Positions 61,317-64,000 of a stretch of 64,000 bases of DNA are shown here, piece after piece. The notes under the pieces are model-generated. The model had not been told where the DNA came from and did not search any database. It was given only the letters and a program-made list of their open reading frames with translations. Position 1 is the first letter of the stretch. Every line of letters begins with the position of its first letter. The stretch lies in the NCBI RefSeq assembly GCF_048159605.1, contig NZ_JBLREB010000001.1, positions 992,001-1,056,000 on the forward strand. The letters run 5' to 3'. Source of the DNA: Ectobacillus polymachus (lineage in GTDB: Bacteria; Bacillota; Bacilli; Bacillales; Bacillaceae_G). A program made the position numbers and the translations under genes.

Positions 61317-63005
61317 CTATTTTTTATATACGATAGCCTCATAAGGTCGTAAAGTAAGTGTATCTGCAGATACATCCGTATAGTTTGCTATAAGAATACT
61401 CATTTGCGAAATTTCATCCTCTAGCTTTTTATCTTGAAGTTTAACGATTTCATCAGAAAAATTACAAAGCACAACTAATTTTTTCTTCATCCAAGTACGT
61501 TCATAGGCAAAAACTTTTTCATTCTCACGATGTAGAAGTTGAAAATCTCCTTCTGTTATGATAGGAAGTTCCTTACGAAGTCGAATCAGTTTTTGATAAT
61601 GATAAAAAATAGAATCCTTATCTTCTAGGGCTTGCTTCACATTTATTTCCGGATAGCGAGGATTCAATCCAATCCAAGGTTTTGCTTTTGAAAAACCAGC
61701 ATGTAAACTGTCGTCCCATTGCATAGGTGTCCGCGCATTATCACGTCCTTTTGCATAGATGGATTCCATAATATCACGCGCCGCGTATCCCGATTGAATT
61801 CGTTCTTGGAACATATTTAATGTCTCTATATCACGATATTCATCTAAGCAATCAAATCGAACATTCGTCATCCCAATTTCTTCCCCTTGATAGATATAAG
61901 GAGTTCCTTGCATCATGTGCAGGCAAGTTGCAAGCATCTTAGCAGAGGTTACACGATATTCCTGGTCATTGCCAAAGCGTGATACAACACGAGGCTGATC
62001 ATGATTATTCCAATATAAGCTATTCCAGCCTTTTCCGTGAAGATTCGTTTGCCACTTTGTTAAATTATCCTTTAAATCTATCAATGATAGCGGCTTAAGG
62101 TTCCATTTGCCTCCTGGAGCACTATCTAAATCCATATGCTCAAAAGTGAAGATCATGTTTAACTCATGTCGCTCCTCGTTTGTATATTGAATAGCATCTT
62201 CAGGAGTTGCTCCTGGCATCTCTCCAACTGTCATACAATCATACTTCGACAACACTTCTTGATGCATTTCTTGTAAATATTCATGAATTCGAGGTCCATT
62301 GACATAATACTTTCCACCATCACAATATCGTTGACCCGTTTCCTTCACTCCATCAGGTAAACCCTCTACCTTTGAAATTAAGTTAATCACATCCATCCGG
62401 AATCCATCTATTCCTTTATCTAGCCAAAATTTCATCATATTATAGATAGCATATCGTACCTCTTTGTTTTCCCAATTCAAATCTGGTTGCTTGCGAGAAA
62501 ATAGATGCAAATAATACTCATCTGTTACTGAGTCATATTCCCATGCAGATCCGCCAAAGACTGAACCCCAATTATTAGGCTCTTTCCCATCTTTAGATTG
62601 GCGCCAAATATAATAATCCCGATATGGGTTATCCTTGCTGCTCCGCGATTGTTTAAACCAATCATGTTCATCGCTAGAATGATTGACAACTAAGTCCATA
62701 ACAAGCTTTAACCCACGTTTGTGAACTCCATCCAATAGAAGATCAAAATCTTCCATTGTCCCAAACTCTTTCATAATTTCTTCATAATTACGAATATCAT
62801 ACCCATTATCATCATTTGGAGAATCATAGATAGGACTTAGCCAAATTACATCAACACCTAGCATTTTTAAATAATCCAGGTTTGCAAGAATTCCTTGTAA
62901 ATCACCGATGCCGTCTCCGTTATTATCCATAAAACTACGAGGATATATCTGATAAATGGTAGCATTTTTCCACCATTTTACGTCCATTTTAGCAAACGTT
63001 TGCAT
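61317..63005 (-). CDS. malL: Oligo-1,6-glucosidase (GH13, MalL type)
   Basis: A 562-residue GH13 enzyme with NGDGIGDLQGILANLDYLK, region I DLVVNHSSDEH, region II GIDGFRMDVINLISK (nucleophile Asp followed by Val, the mark of alpha-1,6 specificity), region III MTVGEMPG and region IV YWNNHDQPRVVSRFG. Cytosolic, releasing glucose from isomaltose-type oligosaccharides. The ATG follows AAAGGAGAGG. A LacI-family operator overlaps the start codon, so repression by a MalR- or CcpA-like protein is likely. Confidence 0.9.
   Translation of the reverse strand: MQTFAKMDVKWWKNATIYQIYPRSFMDNNGDGIGDLQGILANLDYLKMLGVDVIWLSPIYDSPNDDNGYDIRNYEEIMKEFGTMEDFDLLLDGVHKRGLKLVMDLVVNHSSDEHDWFKQSRSSKDNPYRDYYIWRQSKDGKEPNNWGSVFGGSAWEYDSVTDEYYLHLFSRKQPDLNWENKEVRYAIYNMMKFWLDKGIDGFRMDVINLISKVEGLPDGVKETGQRYCDGGKYYVNGPRIHEYLQEMHQEVLSKYDCMTVGEMPGATPEDAIQYTNEERHELNMIFTFEHMDLDSAPGGKWNLKPLSLIDLKDNLTKWQTNLHGKGWNSLYWNNHDQPRVVSRFGNDQEYRVTSAKMLATCLHMMQGTPYIYQGEEIGMTNVRFDCLDEYRDIETLNMFQERIQSGYAARDIMESIYAKGRDNARTPMQWDDSLHAGFSKAKPWIGLNPRYPEINVKQALEDKDSIFYHYQKLIRLRKELPIITEGDFQLLHRENEKVFAYERTWMKKKLVVLCNFSDEIVKLQDKKLEDEISQMSILIANYTDVSADTLTLRPYEAIVYKK
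62992..63003 (-). promoter_or_regulatory. LacI-family operator (MalR- or cre-like) at the malL start
   Basis: GCAAACGTTTGC, a perfect 12-bp palindrome whose last base is the G of the start codon region (ATG 63003-63005). It matches both the MalR consensus (CGCAAACGTTTGCG) and the CcpA cre pattern (TGNAANCGNTNNC). Confidence 0.65.
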
Positions 63006-63059
63006 AACTACCTCTCCTTTTCATATTGTATATTATTCTTTTAACATTTTTAAATGAGT

Positions 63060-63102
63060 GCAATCATTTGCGCAAGTGTTTATAAAGAATATACTTATTA
63101 TA
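63060..63102 (-). promoter_or_regulatory. Probable promoter and upstream operator of the glucosidase operon
   Basis: On the minus strand TATAAT (63102-63097) is followed downstream by TTGCGCAA (63068-63075) overlapping GCAAATGATTGC (63060-63071), two more GCAA/TTGC palindromes. The layout suggests a repressor acting just after the transcription start. The -35 element is weak (TTTCAT). Confidence 0.5.
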
Positions 63103-63279
63103 CATACTCCTTCTTGCATAATGAAAGCGGTTAATTTTTATCGTATATAAAAGCTTCGTTTTTCAAATACAATGTTAGTTTAACGTAGTTTGATATAAGA
63201 TACAAGAATGTAATTTGAACTTTTATTATCAATTTTTAATTCTATGATCATTCTGCTAGCTATTTTACACAAGTAAAGA

Positions 63280-63307
63280 AACAAGCTAGCAACTTTGCTA
63301 GCTTGTT
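63280..63307 (-). terminator. Hairpin after the DUF2231 gene
   Basis: AACAAGCTAGCA / TGCTAGCTTGTT, perfect 12-bp stem, followed leftward by CTTTACTTGTG. It lies 110 nt beyond the stop at 63419. Confidence 0.6.
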
Positions 63308-63418
63308 CTACATCCCTTACTATTATTAATTAGTATGTAAATTCCCCTTGTTCGATACTCTAAATTTGGATTTTCCTTTGGTCATGCTCTGCGTACTTTT
63401 CTACCCATTGGCTTGAAA

Positions 63419-63880
63419 TTATTTAGGCGGGTTTACCAATGTGTCATTTACTTTTACACCAACACCATCACTATATACCATTTTTCCGCCGAAATAACCT
63501 ACAGAATAAACAAGTATAAGAGAAGCAATGGATACTACAAGGTAAGGCACTACAAATTTTTTAAATAAATCCTTACGTTTCGTTACGCCAGCCCATATGC
63601 GATACACAGTAAGTAACGTAACAAACAAGGCAGTTAAATCTGCTAGCTTAGAGTGTAAAGAAATATAGATTGTATTCCCTCTAGCTGCATCTTCCGGACC
63701 TGTCCATACAGCAAGCCAAGCACTAATAACAACAACAATCCAAAGCGCTAAGCCTTTACTAGGTTTAAATTCATCTTTCTTCCATGCAATCCATACATCA
63801 TATAAAACAGCAACTGTGATAAGCGCGATTGGAAAGTGCACAAGAATAGGATGAATATGAGTTGTAATTTCTTGGAACAT
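63419..63880 (-). CDS. DUF2231 membrane protein
   Basis: A 153-residue protein with four membrane helices. The N-terminal HIHPILVHFPIALITVAVLY is the DUF2231 signature, with histidines placed to bind haem or metal, followed by WTGPEDAARG and a terminal VYSVGYFGGKMVYSDGVGV. The family is linked to cytochrome-like membrane redox roles, without proof. GGAGGCAATCATA lies before the ATG. It appears monocistronic. Confidence 0.85.
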   Translation of the reverse strand: MFQEITTHIHPILVHFPIALITVAVLYDVWIAWKKDEFKPSKGLALWIVVVISAWLAVWTGPEDAARGNTIYISLHSKLADLTALFVTLLTVYRIWAGVTKRKDLFKKFVVPYLVVSIASLILVYSVGYFGGKMVYSDGVGVKVNDTLVNPPK

Positions 63881-64000
63881 TATGATTGCCTCCGTTTATT
63901 GGGATTCTTGTATCTTTTCTTTTCTGCTTTCAAACATAAAATCCACCTAATAGAATATGTACGCAATATTTATTATACAGGATATTTCTTAAAATTCTTT

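Overview
The window looks like a chromosomal segment of a low-GC Bacillus, most likely the Bacillus cereus group. The basis is the AT-rich sequence, strong AAGGAGG-type ribosome binding sites with frequent TTG and GTG starts, and familiar Bacillus genes on both flanks (YyaL, nitronate monooxygenase, NfsA-like nitroreductase, DUF2383, YueD-type benzil reductase, oligo-1,6-glucosidases, a YfnA-like permease). No database search was possible; family calls rest on motifs and length.

Left flank (1-12560): housekeeping and stress genes, mostly single genes closed by clear hairpin terminators: partial yyaL, nitronate monooxygenase, a sugar-dehydrogenase-like propeller, a frameshifted DUF6241 gene, a secreted unknown, a patatin phospholipase, a nitroreductase, a ferritin-like protein, an MFS exporter, an NAD epimerase, a Staygreen (chlorophyll Mg-dechelatase family) homologue and a DUF3900 protein. 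A scar of mobile DNA follows (about 12690-14620). It holds two decayed genes, one unknown gene, a dead tyrosine integrase and the 3' part of a tRNA with an apparent UCA anticodon (selC-like), probably an old attachment site.

Core (about 15229-52897): a surface-polysaccharide locus of about 38 kb. Nearly all of it is read leftward from about 46.6 kb, with a divergent rightward operon of four genes (47193-52897). The leftward part encodes: a fused UDP-sugar epimerase/6-dehydrogenase, a GT4 glycosyltransferase, a glutamine amidotransferase (AsnB type), a Wzy-like polymerase/ligase, an aminotransferase, a Wzx-like flippase and a polysialyltransferase-like enzyme. Next come a metallophosphoesterase, a GMC oxidoreductase with a small partner, and a set matching decaprenyl-phospho-arabinose synthesis of mycobacteria (UbiA, DprE1, DprE2, PAP2-like phosphatase, GT-C transferase, flippase-like protein). 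The rest is a Wzz-like protein, a nonulosonic-acid operon (NeuC, formyltransferase, PIG-L deacetylase, NeuB, NeuD, NeuA, second acetyltransferase), a 7-repeat propeller protein, a polysaccharide deacetylase, an IS200/IS605-like remnant, an initiating sugar transferase, WbqC and a second PIG-L protein. The rightward operon encodes a PglF/WbpM-type dehydratase, a PglC-GNAT fusion, a CBS-nucleotidyltransferase (PtmE-like) and a LegB-like dehydratase.

Taken together, the locus appears to build a glycan containing a sialic- or legionaminic-type acid, possibly N-formylated, probably uronic acid or its amide, and a D-arabinofuranose-type sugar from a polyprenyl-phosphate donor. The last of these is the most unexpected part for a Bacillus.

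Right flank (52900-64000): a TlpA/ResA-like membrane thioredoxin, TatD nuclease, GNAT, amino-acid permease, truncated phzF pseudogene, hemerythrin, benzil reductase, two tandem GH13 alpha-glucosidases with LacI-family operators in front, and a DUF2231 membrane protein.
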